NCBI GenBank assembly: GCA_028583405.1
Contig: CM053263.1
Span: forward strand, 2,014,215-2,078,214
DNA length: 64,000 nt
Source: Pogonophryne albipinna
Taxonomy: Eukaryota; Chordata; Actinopteri; Perciformes; Artedidraconidae
Direction of reading: 5' to 3'
The notes below the pieces were generated by a model. The model searched no databases. It had not been told where the DNA came from and was given only the letters and a program-made list of their open reading frames with translations. Position 1 is the stretch's first letter. Every line of letters begins with the position of its first letter. A program made the translations under genes and the position numbers. This document shows positions 24,101-64,000 of this stretch, piece after piece.

Positions 24101-26330
24101 TGCAGGGGAGAGAGAACTAGGTTTTCCTGCATGTTCAGTGGTATTTTTCTCTTATCTTACTGCCGCCTAACATGTCTGATGATGTGAACATAATTTGCAG
24201 CATTACTGAACATGGATTTGTTGCAATTATTTATTTTAAAACCTGCTACTTCATAGCAACTCCTAGATTATCCAAGAATATAATCCAGACCTGATCTGCC
24301 GGATTTGGCTGTATGTTTACCAAATTGCCAAAAATCTATTATTTATTTGTTTATCTTGTTTTATCTTCCCAACCTTTGTGTACTTTTATTGCTTTTTGGC
24401 AATATTTCTTACTGCTCTTTGTCTTGTGATTCATTTCATTTCAAACCTTTATTTATACAGATAAATCCCATTGAGATCATTGATCTCTTTTTCAAGGGAG
24501 ACCTGCTCAAGTAGTTCCACATGAAACATTAAAAACATAAATAGAACAACAAAAGGACATCATACAGCATCATTTACATAATTATCCACATAAACAGGTA
24601 CCAATAGCTTCCGATTGACTAGCATCCAACCGAGCTTTAAAAACATTTAGTGGCACCAGATTGTTCAGTTTCCAAAATGATGTCAATTAGATAGCCATCT
24701 TTACTTTAGATAATACCTCGCTGTCATCTTTGTAAAATGGTGTGCTCTACACTACCCCTTTTGTTGGTAGTGCATCAAGTTGGAGATATGAGACCAATGT
24801 GTTGTTTGATCCAATTCAAGATTATGTGAAAAATCCGCAGGGCATAATAGATGCAGTGTTTTTCTGTTTCCCTAACCACATTTCCATGGAAACAAGTAAA
24901 GAAGTACATACTACCTAATCACCAAGGGATGACATTTTATTATACATTTCCATGGGGTGTCATTGGATAAAAGAAAATACTTCTTATTTTCTGTTGATAA
25001 TGATCAAAGCTATTACAACAAAGAAATACATCAAAAATAGATCCCCAAGTCCAAGGATATTAATTATTGAATGACCAGCAGAACCAAGAATACACCTGCT
25101 TATATGCATTATTTTGCTTATTGACATACTGTACTCTTACATTAATTAATAACAACTTCTGTTTCTTAAAGAACACTATTCACTAATTATGTATTTTAAC
25201 TTTTAAAGTTTAACAATCCCCTCCTATGTTTTTGTTTACTGAACCTCTGATGAAGGACACAGTAATTGATATGCAACATTTGCATTTAGATCTATATACA
25301 CAGATCACAAAGGCATGTCCTACAAAGACCTTATTGCCCTTGTAGTTAATCCACACACAGGTCAGTCAGTCAAAGTAATCACTTACTTTCCAAACACACA
25401 TCAAGCTGAAAGAAATAACCTTGGTGCTGCATTATTGGAGAAAAGAAGCTCTGTAGATTAGTTGGACTGATGGAACCTGGGCTGCAGGGAGAGGTGATAA
25501 GAACTTGAAAATTAAACTTGGACCTGGGAAGCTATGTACCTTCAGAAGAAAAACTGTGGCTCCCGAATGACACAGTGATTGTTTCTTTTTTTTTGCAATA
25601 GACACAAAGATCGCCCACAATGTTATCTCCTCAGTCCACCAGTGCATCAATCAGGGCCCAGGCTCCCGGGAATCGACCCCCTTTGGTCCCGAATCAATGC
25701 CCTCTCCCATTCTCATTGGTACAGCAGAGATTGTCAAAGATACAGAGCAAAGACTCCTGTGAAATCCGGCACTATATGTTCTAAATGGGGGAAGCTATTA
25801 ACTCTCTGACACACTGTCTATCTCCTTTCTTCTCTGCTCAGCCTTTCCCTTATCAGTCTCATGAGGACTGGATTGAAATTGTTGAAAAGAAAACTGTTTT
25901 TCTATTGTGATATTTGTAATGCAAAGAAAAAACTTAAAATATGAACATAAAACACAAGTAATAATCTTATGCTGCATCACAACACATCAACTAGGATCAG
26001 TATCTGCACAACTGCGCACAACCTACTGGATGTGCCTTTTTATTCATCTATCTAGGGAGATCCGTGTTGACTGAGATCAAATAAACATGCACTTTTTAAT
26101 AATCTAAAATGATAATGTTATCATAAAATGGCTGTTTTGTCTCAAGCAACATTTTTACTATAAAAGAATAGACCTAAAAAGATAGAACTATTACTGTAAA
26201 TTGTTAAAATTACTCAGAATGTAAATAGTTTTACCTTTTTCAAATAAAGAAACCAAACACAGAATAATTAAACAGCTTATCTAGAATATATATGATAGTT
26301 ATATAAAGATATAATAGTTATTAAAAATGT
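21121..26330. other. Intergenic region between divergent chchd3 and exoc4
   Basis: About 5.2 kb of AT-rich sequence between the two 5' ends. It contains a reversed LINE 3' fragment (about 24428-24700). No open frame here has a recognisable domain. The head-to-head layout means that regulatory DNA here could serve either gene. Confidence 0.7.
24428..24700 (-). mobile_element. Reversed 3' fragment of the same LINE family
   Basis: Reverse complement of the 3' end of the element at 15880-16835. It shares the GAGATCATTGATCTC palindrome (24473-24487), the AATAAAGG end, the AAAGCTCGGTTGGATGCTA coding stretch and the flanking order. Its tail repeat differs (TGAAA-type). About 0.27 kb is recognisable, and the inner boundary is unclear. 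Confidence 0.8.
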
Positions 26331-26397
26331 GATGGTGACCAAATCCGAAGTCAGAGAAAATGAGCAACACTGCAGGCAGACCTACTTTCATGTTCAT

Positions 26398-26417
26398 ACT
26401 ACAACTCCCAGAATTCC
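26398..26417 (+). promoter_or_regulatory. ZNF143/THAP11-type promoter motif upstream of exoc4
   Basis: The 20 bases ACTACAACTCCCAGAATTCC match the known ACTACAnnTCCCAGnATnC promoter element bound by ZNF143 (Staf) and THAP11/HCF-1 in many vertebrate housekeeping promoters. It ends about 50 bases before the exoc4 start codon. An ETS-like cttcctgt follows near 26440. Confidence 0.7.
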
Positions 26418-26468
26418 TTCCTTAACTCGCGCTTGTGTCTTCCTGTTTGGGTGCCGCTGCTGGAAAAA

Positions 26469-64000
<37,532 letters not shown>

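Overview
The window is vertebrate, almost certainly teleost, genomic DNA. The genes are split into short exons with GT-AG introns, there are long pure CA/GT microsatellites, and fish-type Tc1, hAT, Harbinger-like and LINE repeats are present. Two genes lie head to head: chchd3 (MICOS subunit Mic19) on the minus strand and exoc4 (exocyst subunit Sec8) on the plus strand. CHCHD3 and EXOC4 are also neighbours in human, which supports both calls. No bacterial, phage or CRISPR content was seen.

Layout: 1-20854 holds the 5' part of chchd3 (four coding exons on the minus strand at 20774-20854, 18961-19837, 10075-10168 and 1420-1600). Its C-terminal CHCH-domain exons lie outside the window, before base 1. 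20855-26468 is the divergent intergenic region with a promoter at each end. 26469-58883 holds ten coding exons of exoc4, about 478 codons or roughly the N-terminal half of the protein. From 58884 to the end is exoc4 intron 10. All exon joins keep frame, and the joined proteins align end to end with the vertebrate families as I remember them.

The most unusual coding feature is chchd3 exon 2. It encodes about 292 residues, of which about 280 are a Pro/Ala/Val-rich segment placed between the myristoylation-type N-terminus and the helical region. Mammalian Mic19 has only a short linker there.

The most unusual non-coding feature is exoc4 intron 8 (16.8 kb). It contains a decayed Tc1 element, an LTR-like segment and a stacked transposon cluster at 51962-57545. 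In the cluster, a hAT element with perfect 8-bp target duplications holds a second hAT-like element (with its own 8-bp duplication) and a TTAA-flanked element. It abuts the start of a third hAT, which is followed by a Harbinger-like element and a full-length Tc1 with an uninterrupted 340-codon transposase. Elsewhere there are two copies of one LINE family, two MITE-like elements, strong inverted repeats and several microsatellites.

The two genes act in separate processes: mitochondrial cristae organisation and exocytic vesicle tethering. I found no convincing new multi-gene system. The best leads are the Mic19 exon, the recently active-looking Tc1 and the nested transposon cluster.
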